Positions 26,394-33,871 of a DNA stretch of 64,000 bases are shown here, piece by piece; within the stretch, counting starts at the first letter, position 1; each line of letters opens with the position of its first letter. The notes under the pieces are model-generated. The model ran no database searches and was not told the DNA's origin. It saw nothing but the letters and a program-made list of their open reading frames with translations. Where the stretch lies: contig NZ_JH993797.1 in NCBI RefSeq assembly GCF_000316115.1, positions 4,760,486-4,824,485 on the forward strand, written 5' to 3'. The position numbers were made by a program, and so were the translations under genes. This stretch comes from Leptolyngbya sp. PCC 7375. GTDB lineage: Bacteria; Cyanobacteriota; Cyanobacteriia; Phormidesmidales; Phormidesmidaceae.

Positions 26394-27551
26394 ATGTATG
26401 AGTTCAAGCGCTTTAAAGCTGCAGGAGCTGACATCAACAATGAACTACTGAAGATATGGATTGCCCGGTACCTACCAGAGTTCGATAAGATTTCTCATCA
26501 CGTTAGATATCATGTTGAGCAGCGTCTTCGATCATCAATCACCGATGATGCACGCCAAGCTACCTCTTTTAATATTAATCATCATTTAGAATCGGACTGT
26601 GCTCTAGCAGCGGTAGACACACAACAACTTCTATCAAAAAAACTTTCGCCGTTTCCTGATATTTGGGAATTACAGGAACTCAGCATTAAAATTAAGCAAA
26701 TTTATGCAGTATTAATTGACTCCTACGAAAAATCTTTTATCTTTTCACCTATTGTTGACTATATACACGTGATTGACTCAGAGGAGAGGCGGCTAGAGGC
26801 CGTAGACCTGGTCATTCCCCACTTTGTAAGCTTGATGCTGACGGTGGGTCCTCTATTGCGCGAACTCAAAGCTGTCTATTTTTCATCTGTCAATCATCAT
26901 CTAGTTGGGTTTATGACAACCCAACTACATCTGACCCGAAAACGAATTTTAAGTCATCTCACTCCCTATGATTGCACTTGGTTAGTTCCCTATCTACATG
27001 TCTTAGACGAGTTGATGTGTATGCCATGGCAACGCATCTGTTCAATCATGCCATCCACATCCAATATGACGCAGTCACTCGCTGTAGCAAGAAAAATGAT
27101 GCCGCAGGTAAGCTCAATCTCGGCATATACCTATCAGCAGGCGCTACAAACGTTCCCTAAGCATATTAGTAGTCAAGGCCGAATCCAATCTGCGGCTGTT
27201 CAAGCCTCTAGCCTACGTGATCTAAATATGTTTCAGGCTTACATTTGGCTATGTGTTTTGGAGGATAGTGCATCGGTGATCGAGAAACAACTCTTGCCGC
27301 TATGTCTACAGGTGTTCTCATTAACTGATGTTCAATGGGAGCTGGTTAACTTTGGGGTACAAACAATTATCAAAACAATCCTGGAACAGCTCCTACCTCA
27401 TGAACAGGCAATATTTAAGAAACAGGCAGACATTATTGAGTCTTTATTTCTAAATGCTCAACCCCAAGAAGAGCAAGTGGCTTTACTTAAGAAACAGCTA
27501 CAGACATCTGATGCTGTAGACGCTGCCAACTTGACTGGGACGTCTAATTAA
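26394..27551 (+). CDS. hypothetical helical protein next to roadblock protein
   Basis: I do not recognise this 385-residue protein. It is predominantly helical, with several amphipathic segments (WELQELSIKIKQIYAVLIDSYEKS, LEAVDLVIPHFVSLMLTVGPLLRELKAV, WELVNFGVQTIIKTILEQLLPHEQAIF) and no signal peptide, membrane helix, nucleotide-binding loop or catalytic motif. The His-rich N-terminal part (SHHVRYHVEQ, NINHHLES) is notable. It follows the roadblock gene on the same strand; its stop codon overlaps the stop of the convergent GntR gene by four bases. A scaffold or partner for the roadblock protein is possible but is only inferred from position. Confidence 0.65.
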   Translation: MYEFKRFKAAGADINNELLKIWIARYLPEFDKISHHVRYHVEQRLRSSITDDARQATSFNINHHLESDCALAAVDTQQLLSKKLSPFPDIWELQELSIKIKQIYAVLIDSYEKSFIFSPIVDYIHVIDSEERRLEAVDLVIPHFVSLMLTVGPLLRELKAVYFSSVNHHLVGFMTTQLHLTRKRILSHLTPYDCTWLVPYLHVLDELMCMPWQRICSIMPSTSNMTQSLAVARKMMPQVSSISAYTYQQALQTFPKHISSQGRIQSAAVQASSLRDLNMFQAYIWLCVLEDSASVIEKQLLPLCLQVFSLTDVQWELVNFGVQTIIKTILEQLLPHEQAIFKKQADIIESLFLNAQPQEEQVALLKKQLQTSDAVDAANLTGTSN

Positions 27552-28534
27552 TCCAGGCCCAATTCTCGCTTTAACACTTCGATGGATTTCTCACCGATAT
27601 AGTTTTCACAGCAGAACACTTTGGGTGGGCGGATGATATCTTCTCGAGCCGCTTGCAAGGCTTCTTTAATGGCTGGGAAGCTGGCTTTGTCTAGGGCAGC
27701 GATGGTTTGGGCACTGCGCACAACCGCCGAGAGTTTTTGTTCATCTTCGGTTTGGGCTGTCATTACCAGAATCTCATCGCCACGCAAACTGTAGGAGAGT
27801 ACCTCAGCGGCTCGGAGAATTCCTGAACTGAGGCTGACTAGGCCTAGACAGGTATCTTTGGGGAGTTCTTTTAGCTGGCCCAGCTCTTCTGCATAGTCGT
27901 AAATATCGATGGGGATAACCCGCACAGACTTCGGCGCTGCGATCGCTTCTGCTTCATTAATAAAGTAGCGGCTGGTCACAACGGTCCCGGAACGTGTTTG
28001 GGACAGCACATCCTCCAGTTCTTCTAGGGGCACTAGCTGTACGGGAATTCGTAGTGCCTGCTCCAGTTCGCGCACCATCAGCTCACCTGCACCAATATCC
28101 TGACGGGGGGTGGTGACCAACACTCGGGCACTACAGCGTAGCCTCCAGTCAATTTCTCCCAAGAATAGCTCGCGGGCCTGATGCAAAGAGCACCCCTGAC
28201 GCAGCAATTCATCCAAACTGCTTTCTACCAGTTCCTGGGCCTTCGGGAACTGGGCCAGTAGCGGTGACCGGGGCTTGTCAATTTCTACGCTGCCCTGGGT
28301 GCGCACATAGATACCAGAGCCGGGCTGAGCCTCGACCACTCCGGCTTCCTCCAGCTGGCGATATACCTTACTGATGGTATTGCGGTGTAGCCCTGTCTGC
28401 ATGGCCAACTGACGGGTACTGGGCAACCGATATCCAGGTGGATATTGGCGGGATGCGATCGCAAACCAAATCTGATCGTAAAGCTGGGTAGAAGCTGGAA
28501 TTTCGCTATCAGTCTGAATGTGAAATTGCACCAT
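27548..28534 (-). CDS. GntR-family transcriptional regulator
   Basis: The 328-residue protein has a GntR winged helix at the N-terminus (STQLYDQIWFAIASRQYPPGYRLPSTRQLAMQTGLHRNTISKVYRQLEEAGVVE split here as several motifs: PPGYRLPSTRQLA, HRNTISKVYRQLEEAG, QPGSGIYV). The C-terminal 230 residues do not look like an aminotransferase (MocR), FadR or UTRA domain that I can name; they contain alternating alpha/beta segments (ARVLVTTPRQDIG, GTVVTSRYFINEAEAI, LGLVSLSSGILRAAEVLS). Such two-domain regulators are common in cyanobacteria and their ligands are unknown. It is divergent from dienelactone hydrolase with a 333-bp gap. Confidence 0.85.
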   Translation of the reverse strand: MVQFHIQTDSEIPASTQLYDQIWFAIASRQYPPGYRLPSTRQLAMQTGLHRNTISKVYRQLEEAGVVEAQPGSGIYVRTQGSVEIDKPRSPLLAQFPKAQELVESSLDELLRQGCSLHQARELFLGEIDWRLRCSARVLVTTPRQDIGAGELMVRELEQALRIPVQLVPLEELEDVLSQTRSGTVVTSRYFINEAEAIAAPKSVRVIPIDIYDYAEELGQLKELPKDTCLGLVSLSSGILRAAEVLSYSLRGDEILVMTAQTEDEQKLSAVVRSAQTIAALDKASFPAIKEALQAAREDIIRPPKVFCCENYIGEKSIEVLKRELGLD

Positions 28535-28867
28535 AGATCGCGCTCAGTTGCCGTCTAATAAGAAAATTTATGTGGTCTGGCACCTAGAAATAGCTCAAAC
28601 CACAACCAGGCTACCCAACATTACATAGAGGTTACTCGCGAAACCGGGTTTTGAGATGTGACAATTGTCATTTAACTGTCATAGGAAACAAAAATTCACA
28701 GTCGAGGTGCTGCTTAATAAATGATCTTTGGTCTGACTTGTCATTGGGAACCCGAATATTGATGGCATGCCTCACTGCCATACCCTCAGGTACCGTTGAC
28801 AGATGTGCAAGGGACAAAGAGGCCATGGGGCGGCAGAATAAGAGCGATAAACTAGAGCAATGGAACC
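28535..28867. other. divergent promoter region, GntR / dienelactone hydrolase
   Basis: 333 bp lie between the two divergent starts and should contain both promoters and possibly a GntR operator. GTGACAATTGTCATTTAAC near 28658-28676 contains the perfect palindrome TGACAATTGTCA, a plausible operator. An open frame at 28651-28887 overlaps the hydrolase start and has no protein-like features. Confidence 0.55.
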
Positions 28868-29611
28868 ATGACCACTCCAACGATTGAGACTCGAACCATT
28901 GAGGTCAGAAGCGATGATATTACGCTACCGGTCTATGTCGCCATGCCCGACGGTGATGGTCCTTTTGGTGCAGTCGTTGTCCTACAGGAAATTTTTGGAG
29001 TCAATAGCCACATTCGCGATGTGACCGAACGGATCGCCAGAGAAGGATATGTCGCCCTTGCCCCCGCGCTGTACCATCGACAGGCCCCTGGCTTTGAAAC
29101 TGGTTATACGCCTGAAGATATTCAGGTGGGCCGTCAGTATAAGGTGCAAACCAAAGCTGATGAACTACTTAGCGATATCCAAGCCACTATCAACTATTCC
29201 AAGACCCTGCCCCAGGTAAAAGATGGTGGTGTCGGCTGTATTGGCTTTTGCTTTGGTGGCCATGTGGCCTATTTGGCAGCCACTCTGAGGGATACGGATG
29301 CGATCGCATCCTTCTATGGCGCGGGTATTCCCGACACGGCCTTTGGCCCTGGCCCTGTTGCTTTAGATCGCACCCCACACATTACCGGCACCCTTTACTG
29401 CTTCTTTGGCACCGAAGATGGCTCTATTCCGACTGAAGCAGTTGAGCAAATACGTTCAGCTCTACAAGCGGCCAATATCGACCATGAAATTTTTGAATAC
29501 GCAGGTGCCGCCCACGGATTTTTCTGCGATCGGCGCGGTAGCTACAATCCCGATGCTGCCGCCGATGCTTGGGAAAAGGTAAAGGCATTATTTGCCGAGA
29601 AGATTGGTTGA
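28868..29611 (+). CDS. dienelactone hydrolase family protein
   Basis: The 247-residue alpha/beta hydrolase has the family nucleophile motif GFCFGGHVAY (Cys in place of Ser), an oxyanion segment (VVLQEIFGVNSHIRDV), a catalytic Asp after strand 7 (FFGTEDGSIP) and the catalytic His in AAHGFFCDRRGSY. It should hydrolyse lactones such as dienelactone or related esters in the cytosol. Length is standard. No aromatic-degradation neighbours are present, so the real substrate is unclear. The palindrome upstream suggests control by the divergent GntR regulator. Confidence 0.9.
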   Translation: MTTPTIETRTIEVRSDDITLPVYVAMPDGDGPFGAVVVLQEIFGVNSHIRDVTERIAREGYVALAPALYHRQAPGFETGYTPEDIQVGRQYKVQTKADELLSDIQATINYSKTLPQVKDGGVGCIGFCFGGHVAYLAATLRDTDAIASFYGAGIPDTAFGPGPVALDRTPHITGTLYCFFGTEDGSIPTEAVEQIRSALQAANIDHEIFEYAGAAHGFFCDRRGSYNPDAAADAWEKVKALFAEKIG

Positions 29612-29783
29612 TTACGGTGTTCTTTTATTAAGAGTTGGGTGTGTTGGGTTTTAACGTTTTCTATAGTTGCTTAAAGGGCAAACCAAATGGCTGCACCCAG
29701 CCTACGTCTTACCACACCTAAAAATTAAGATTTCGGTAAGCGAAAATTAGCTTACACTTGAAAAACTGACTTTTTTTATGGGA

Positions 29784-29799
29784 GCCTGCCCTGACAGGC
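29784..29799 (+). promoter_or_regulatory. hairpin just upstream of the S1-like start codon
   Basis: GCCTG (29784-29788) pairs with CAGGC (29795-29799) around CCCTGA. The stem ends nine bases before the TTG start at 29809, where a Shine-Dalgarno sequence is otherwise missing. S1 proteins are known to autoregulate through structured leaders in E. coli, so this is a candidate translational control site. Confidence 0.45.
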
Positions 29800-29808
29800 C
29801 ATAGACCG

Positions 29809-30687
29809 TTGACCTTTTCTGCTGACGATTTTCTCAAAGCCCTTGATCAACATGACTTTAACTTCCAAAAGGGAGCAGTTGTTACGGGCAAAGTGGATAG
29901 CCATACTGACGATGGTGCTTATATAGACATTGGTGGTAAAGCAGCAGCCTTCCTTCCCGCCCGTGAAGCCTCCGTTAGCTCTAGCGTCACTCTCGAAGAA
30001 GCAGTGCCCATTGGCAGTGAACGGCAGTTTTTGATTGTGCGTGATCAGGATGCCAACGGTCAGGTAATTCTGTCCATTCGTAAATTAGAAATTAAGGAAG
30101 TTTGGGTCCACCTGGTAGAACGTGAAGCTAATAAAGACATCCTTGATGTTACTGTTACTGGCACGAATAAGGGGGGCGTGATCGCAGATGTGGAAGGATT
30201 GCGTGGTTTTGTCCCTCGCTCTCATCTGGTGAACCCTCCTGAGGACCTGACCACATTGGTAGGGCACACAATTTCTGTCGCATTTCTAGAAGTTAACGAA
30301 GAAAATAATAAGCTGGTGCTCTCAGGCCGTAATGCGGCTCGCACCACTGCTTTAGGTCAACTCAATCCAGGTCAGCTGATCGATGGCAAAGTCGGTTCCA
30401 TTAAACCCTTTGGTGTGTTTGTTGATTTTGATGGTGTGCGAGGTCTGCTCCATGTTAAGCAAATCAGCAAGAGTTTTGTGCCCTCCATTGGCGACGTCTT
30501 TGAAGTAGGACAGCCGGTTAAGGCGGTGGTACTTAACCTGGATGAAGAGAGAGGTCGTATCAGCCTTTCCACCAAGGTGTTAGAAAAGTATCCTGGCGAG
30601 ATTCTTAAAGAGGCTGATAAACTAATGGCTGAAGCTCCTGAACGAGCTGCAGATCCAGGCAAACTACTGGCGGAGCAAGACGGCTAA
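29809..30687 (+). CDS. 30S ribosomal protein S1-like, TTG start
   Basis: The 292-residue protein carries three S1 RNA-binding domains: about residues 18-88 (VVTGKVDSHTDDGAYIDIGGKAAAFLPAREAS), 105-175 (LDVTVTGTNKGGVIADVEGLRGFVPRSHL) and 190-260 (LIDGKVGSIKPFGVFVDFDGVRGLLHVKQIS). Short S1 proteins with few domains are normal in cyanobacteria and chloroplasts, and bind mRNA at the small subunit. The only usable in-frame start is TTG at 29809; there is no in-frame ATG before residue 250 or upstream before a stop. Its TAA stop overlaps the ATG of the Tab2 gene (TAATG), so translation is coupled. It probably corresponds to the second S1 paralog (rps1b type). Confidence 0.88.
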   Translation: MTFSADDFLKALDQHDFNFQKGAVVTGKVDSHTDDGAYIDIGGKAAAFLPAREASVSSSVTLEEAVPIGSERQFLIVRDQDANGQVILSIRKLEIKEVWVHLVEREANKDILDVTVTGTNKGGVIADVEGLRGFVPRSHLVNPPEDLTTLVGHTISVAFLEVNEENNKLVLSGRNAARTTALGQLNPGQLIDGKVGSIKPFGVFVDFDGVRGLLHVKQISKSFVPSIGDVFEVGQPVKAVVLNLDEERGRISLSTKVLEKYPGEILKEADKLMAEAPERAADPGKLLAEQDG

Positions 30688-31544
30688 TGGGTAGCGTATG
30701 GGAACTGGATTTTTACTCGCGCCCGGTCTTAGATGACAATCAAAAAAAACGATGGGAAGTGCTTCTCTGTGATGGGGCACAATCCGTTGCTGATAGCTCT
30801 AGGATTCGCTACAGTAAATTTCTTTCGAACAAGCAGGTTAACTCCATTGAGTTACAACAGGCGATAGAGGAGGCTATTGAAAAAGCAGGAGAATCTCCCA
30901 CACAGATTCGCTTCTTTCGCTATCAGATGCAGAACATGATCAAGCGTGCCTGTGATGAGCTGGGTGTTTCGGCTCGTCTCAGTCGTCGTACCTTGACTCT
31001 ACAGACCTGGCTTGAAGACCGGCAGGAAAATTTTTATCCCCAGCAACCTGGCTACCAGGAGGGGAAATCACCTGCGACAGTGCAACCTGTGGAAGTTGCT
31101 CGACCTTTACCTGATGCCTTAATAGGGCAGCGCTGGGCCATGGTCAGCCTGCCAGCGAAGGAATTTGCCGATATGCCGGAGTGGGAGATTGGCTTTGGTG
31201 AGGCGTTTCCCCTGGAACTGGCTGGTATTGGTCCTGATACCATGGTGCCTGGCATCCTGATTTTTTCAGAACGAGCACTGCCATTAGCGGGCTGGATGTC
31301 AGGGTTGGAGATGGCTTATTTGGATGTGCAAATCGATCAGATATCCCAGCTGTTGCTAGAAACTGGCAGCAATGACACTTGGATTATGGCCAGTCTGAAT
31401 CGGCCTGAACTGAAGCAGGAAGCTGAAAGGTTCATGGCTGCTAAGGAGGAGGCGAATCAGGTGCATTTTGTGGCGGTGCAAGATAATCCTGACTCGGAGT
31501 CTTTTGCTGGGTTTTGGCTCATGCAAAAACGCTCGTTTGGCTAA
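30687..31544 (+). CDS. Tab2/Atab2 family RNA-binding protein
   Basis: The 285-residue protein matches the Tab2/Atab2 (DUF1092) family at its start (VWELDFYSRPVLDDNQKKRWEVLLCD), in the middle (QIRFFRYQMQNMIKRACDELGV) and near the end (WIMASLNRPELKQEAERFMAAKE). In chloroplasts Tab2 activates translation of photosystem I mRNA (psaB) by binding its 5' leader. Here the gene overlaps the stop of the S1-like gene by one base and precedes an ABC permease gene by 11 bp, forming a three-gene transcript. Coupling an mRNA-binding S1 with a leader-specific activator is functionally sensible, though unproven. Confidence 0.88.
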   Translation: MGSVWELDFYSRPVLDDNQKKRWEVLLCDGAQSVADSSRIRYSKFLSNKQVNSIELQQAIEEAIEKAGESPTQIRFFRYQMQNMIKRACDELGVSARLSRRTLTLQTWLEDRQENFYPQQPGYQEGKSPATVQPVEVARPLPDALIGQRWAMVSLPAKEFADMPEWEIGFGEAFPLELAGIGPDTMVPGILIFSERALPLAGWMSGLEMAYLDVQIDQISQLLLETGSNDTWIMASLNRPELKQEAERFMAAKEEANQVHFVAVQDNPDSESFAGFWLMQKRSFG

Positions 31545-31555
31545 GGGGATAGACC

Positions 31556-32389
31556 ATGCTAAAGCAAAAGCGTTGGTGGGAAGTTGTCTTGATTTATGCG
31601 CTTTTGGGGGGAATTGCGATCGCAATGCTGCTTCCCCTCCTCTGGCTGATTAGCACCGCTTTCAAATCAGGTACCGAAAACATTTTCGAATTCCCACCTC
31701 GGTTTATCCCCCAAGAGCCGACCTTTAGCAATTTTGTCAACGTATGGCAGACTAATCCCTTTGGTCGCTACTTCTTTAACAGCACTCTGATTGCGACCAT
31801 TACAGTAGTTTTGAACTTACTGTTCTGTTCCCTAGCAGCCTATCCCTTAGCCAGGCTGAACTTTCGCGGGCGAGAGCTGATATTCTCACTGATAGTTGCC
31901 ACTATTCTCATCCCGTTCCAAATTGTGATGATTCCGCTGTACATTCTCACCGTACAGCTGGGCCTCACCAATAGCTATCTGGGCGTGATTTTTCCAGCCA
32001 TTGCCTCTGCGTTTGGCATTTTCCTGATGCGTCAGGCGTTTCAGAACGTGCCCAAAGAACTTGAAGAAGCCTCCCGCATTGATGGGTGCTCAGAGCTCGG
32101 CATCTGGTGGCACATTATGATTCCCTCTGTGCGTCCAGCCCTGGTAACCTTAGCCATTTTCGTCTTTATTGGCTCCTGGGGCGATTTCCTGTGGCCGCTA
32201 CTCGTGCTCAATCGACCTGAATATTACACCCTCCCATTGGGAGTTGCCCGCTTAGCCGGCAGCTTCTCCCTAGATTGGCGCTTAATTGCGGCTGGTTCCG
32301 TCATTGCCACTGCCCCAATCCTGCTCTTTTTTGTGATTATGCAGCGTTACATTGTGCCTAGCGAGGCTAGCAGCGGCGTTAAAGGTTGA
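31556..32389 (+). CDS. carbohydrate ABC transporter permease (MalG/GgtD type)
   Basis: The 277-residue protein has six hydrophobic helices and the EAA loop of binding-protein-dependent permeases (KELEEASRIDGCSELGIWWHIMIPSVRPAL). The C-terminal region LLFFVIMQRYIV is typical of the sugar-permease family. It is an inner-membrane importer subunit, probably for a sugar or glucosylglycerol-type solute. No partner permease, ATPase or binding protein is adjacent; those must lie elsewhere. It follows Tab2 by 11 bp on the same strand. Confidence 0.9.
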   Translation: MLKQKRWWEVVLIYALLGGIAIAMLLPLLWLISTAFKSGTENIFEFPPRFIPQEPTFSNFVNVWQTNPFGRYFFNSTLIATITVVLNLLFCSLAAYPLARLNFRGRELIFSLIVATILIPFQIVMIPLYILTVQLGLTNSYLGVIFPAIASAFGIFLMRQAFQNVPKELEEASRIDGCSELGIWWHIMIPSVRPALVTLAIFVFIGSWGDFLWPLLVLNRPEYYTLPLGVARLAGSFSLDWRLIAAGSVIATAPILLFFVIMQRYIVPSEASSGVKG

Positions 32390-32474
32390 TACTGAAGGGG
32401 GAAGCTGCGCTTCTATGACAGGCTGTCTTTTGACATATTCTTGTCTAGGGCACTACTATCGCTGGGTTAACTCT

Positions 32475-32837
32475 ATGCATCGACCTGTGATAGACAGCAC
32501 CCCCACTACAGAACCTTTAACCCCGCGCAAGAAAAGAAAGCTTTTCTCCATGGGGATCGGTGCTCATGGCATCGTTGCAGTCGGAATTTCTGCCCATGGC
32601 GTTATCTCTATTGGCGTCATTTCCCACGGTATTATTTCCATCGGCATCATCTCCATGGGGGTACTGTCAACCGGCCTTGTCACCATGGGTCTATTAACAT
32701 CTGGTCTAGTATCCATGGGACTCAAAGCATCTGGTCCCACTAGCATGGAATTGATGATGGACCACAGTGGCATGGACCACAGTGGCATGGATCATGGGGG
32801 TATGGACCATGGTGATCATATGCCCGCCGCTGAATAA
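32475..32837 (+). CDS. small pentad-repeat protein with His/Met ladder and MDHSG tail
   Basis: I do not know a named family. The ORF starts MHRPVIDS (32475); an in-frame ATG at 32352 would overlap the permease. After a basic stretch (PRKKRKLF) residues 26-85 are twelve consecutive pentads of the type xG[ILV][ILV][SAT], for example HGVIS, IGVIS, HGIIS, MGVLS. Every tenth residue is a possible metal ligand: His31, His41, His51, Met61, Met71, Met81. The tail repeats MDHSG/MDHGG, a pattern seen in copper-handling proteins. It could form a beta-solenoid or a membrane-associated metal-binding fold. Metal binding is inference. Confidence 0.6.
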   Translation: MHRPVIDSTPTTEPLTPRKKRKLFSMGIGAHGIVAVGISAHGVISIGVISHGIISIGIISMGVLSTGLVTMGLLTSGLVSMGLKASGPTSMELMMDHSGMDHSGMDHGGMDHGDHMPAAE

Positions 32838-32884
32838 CGCTGATAGAACCGCAATTCAGGTCAAGATGCCACCTTTGATAGGTT

Positions 32885-32918
32885 AATATGCTGGGTACCT
32901 CGCTGTATCCAGCATATT
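32885..32918. promoter_or_regulatory. perfect inverted repeat abutting a small ORF
   Basis: AATATGCTGG (32885-32894) and CCAGCATATT (32909-32918) form a 10-bp perfect stem with a 14-base loop; the second arm touches the ATG at 32919. It may terminate the pentad-protein transcript or act as an operator. No T-run follows. Confidence 0.5.
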
Positions 32919-33179
32919 ATGACTGTAACTAAGATCGTCTATAGATTTCGCGATGCTTCGGTTCCGCCTCGGTATCACAAAAGCTATAGGATTTCTGTTA
33001 CCTCTAGTGAGGCTAATATTGTTGTCAACAGCTATGGTAGGCAGCTTAATGAACGTACGATTCAGATTTCACCCACTGAGTTTTAAGCGGTTTTAGAGGT
33101 CATTGAGAAGAGTCACATTGCGCTTAGTAATTTCTACACAGGCTCCGATGGAGAGCCAAATCGATACCCTTTACCGTAG
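32919..33179 (+). pseudogene. remnant of a small conserved protein, interrupted by TAA
   Basis: An open frame of 55 codons (MTVTKIVYRFRDASVPPRYH through ISPTEF) ends at TAA 33084-33086. The same frame continues with AVLEVIEKSHIALSN, which reads like the natural continuation of this protein, until it runs into the 3' end of rppA on the other strand. The pattern VYRFxDxSVPPxYHxSY is one I associate with a small conserved bacterial protein family of unknown function. The gene therefore seems inactivated by a nonsense mutation and truncated. An alternative is a genuine 55-residue protein. Confidence 0.45.
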
Positions 33180-33841
33180 ACCGTATGAATTAAGGTCACT
33201 TCACCATCATGTTCTACCTTGCGGCGCAACAAACGCATCTGAGCCGCAAGGGCATTACTGCTGGGTTGACCGCTTGTGCCCCAGACAGCATCATAAATCT
33301 GCTGATGGGTCAGTAGCTGATCAGGGTACTGCATTAGATAGCCAAGAATCTGAGCTTCTTTTTCGGATAGCTCAATGATACGTTCCGGCAGAATTCCACC
33401 ACCCCGTCTAGCAATTTGATTCGTGCTATCTAAAGTTAAATCTTGATACTGTAAAGTTGTTATTTGAGTTTCTTCGCGGATGGGGGGACGACGCAACAAC
33501 GCCCGCACCCTGGCCAACAACTCCCGCAGTTCAAAAGGTTTAACTAAATAGTCGTCTGCTCCAGCATCAAGACCTTCTACACGATCATCCAGAGTGTCTT
33601 TTGCAGTGAGAAAAAGAACTGGGGTGGTCAAGTGGTGCTCTCTCAACTGCCGACACATATCCAACCCACTCAACCCTGGCATCATCCAATCCAGAATCAG
33701 TAAGTCAAACTGGCTATTAGCTGCTAACTCATAACCAGTTTCACCATCATGAGCCACTTGTACGGTGTACCCTTCACGCTGTAATACTCGACTCAACGGT
33801 TCAGTCAGCTCTACCTCATCATCCACCAATAAAATCTGCAT
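33134..33841 (-). CDS. rppA: OmpR-family response regulator RppA-like
   Basis: The 235-residue regulator begins MQILLVDDEVELTEPLSRVL, has the phospho-acceptor Asp in LLILDWMMPGLSGLDM, LTAKDTLDDRVEGLDAGADDYLVKPFELRELLARVRALLRR as the dimerisation/linker block, and a winged helix ending HTVYGKGYRF. This matches cyanobacterial RppA/NrsR, which responds to redox or nickel. The start at 33841 is preferred; an ATG at 33868 adds nine residues. Its usual histidine-kinase partner (rppB/nrsS) is not adjacent. Instead the gene lies 30 bp downstream of the TOPRIM-like gene on the same strand, so it may be co-transcribed with the ATPase/TOPRIM cluster. Confidence 0.85.
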   Translation of the reverse strand: MQILLVDDEVELTEPLSRVLQREGYTVQVAHDGETGYELAANSQFDLLILDWMMPGLSGLDMCRQLREHHLTTPVLFLTAKDTLDDRVEGLDAGADDYLVKPFELRELLARVRALLRRPPIREETQITTLQYQDLTLDSTNQIARRGGGILPERIIELSEKEAQILGYLMQYPDQLLTHQQIYDAVWGTSGQPSSNALAAQMRLLRRKVEHDGEVTLIHTVYGKGYRFGSPSEPV

Positions 33842-33871
33842 TATTGCTAGCCTGCTTTTACAAAACACCTC

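Noticed and set aside
28651..28887. 78-codon frame in the GntR/dienelactone hydrolase gap
   Set aside because: It overlaps the hydrolase start in another frame, covers the palindromic operator candidate and has no protein-like pattern.
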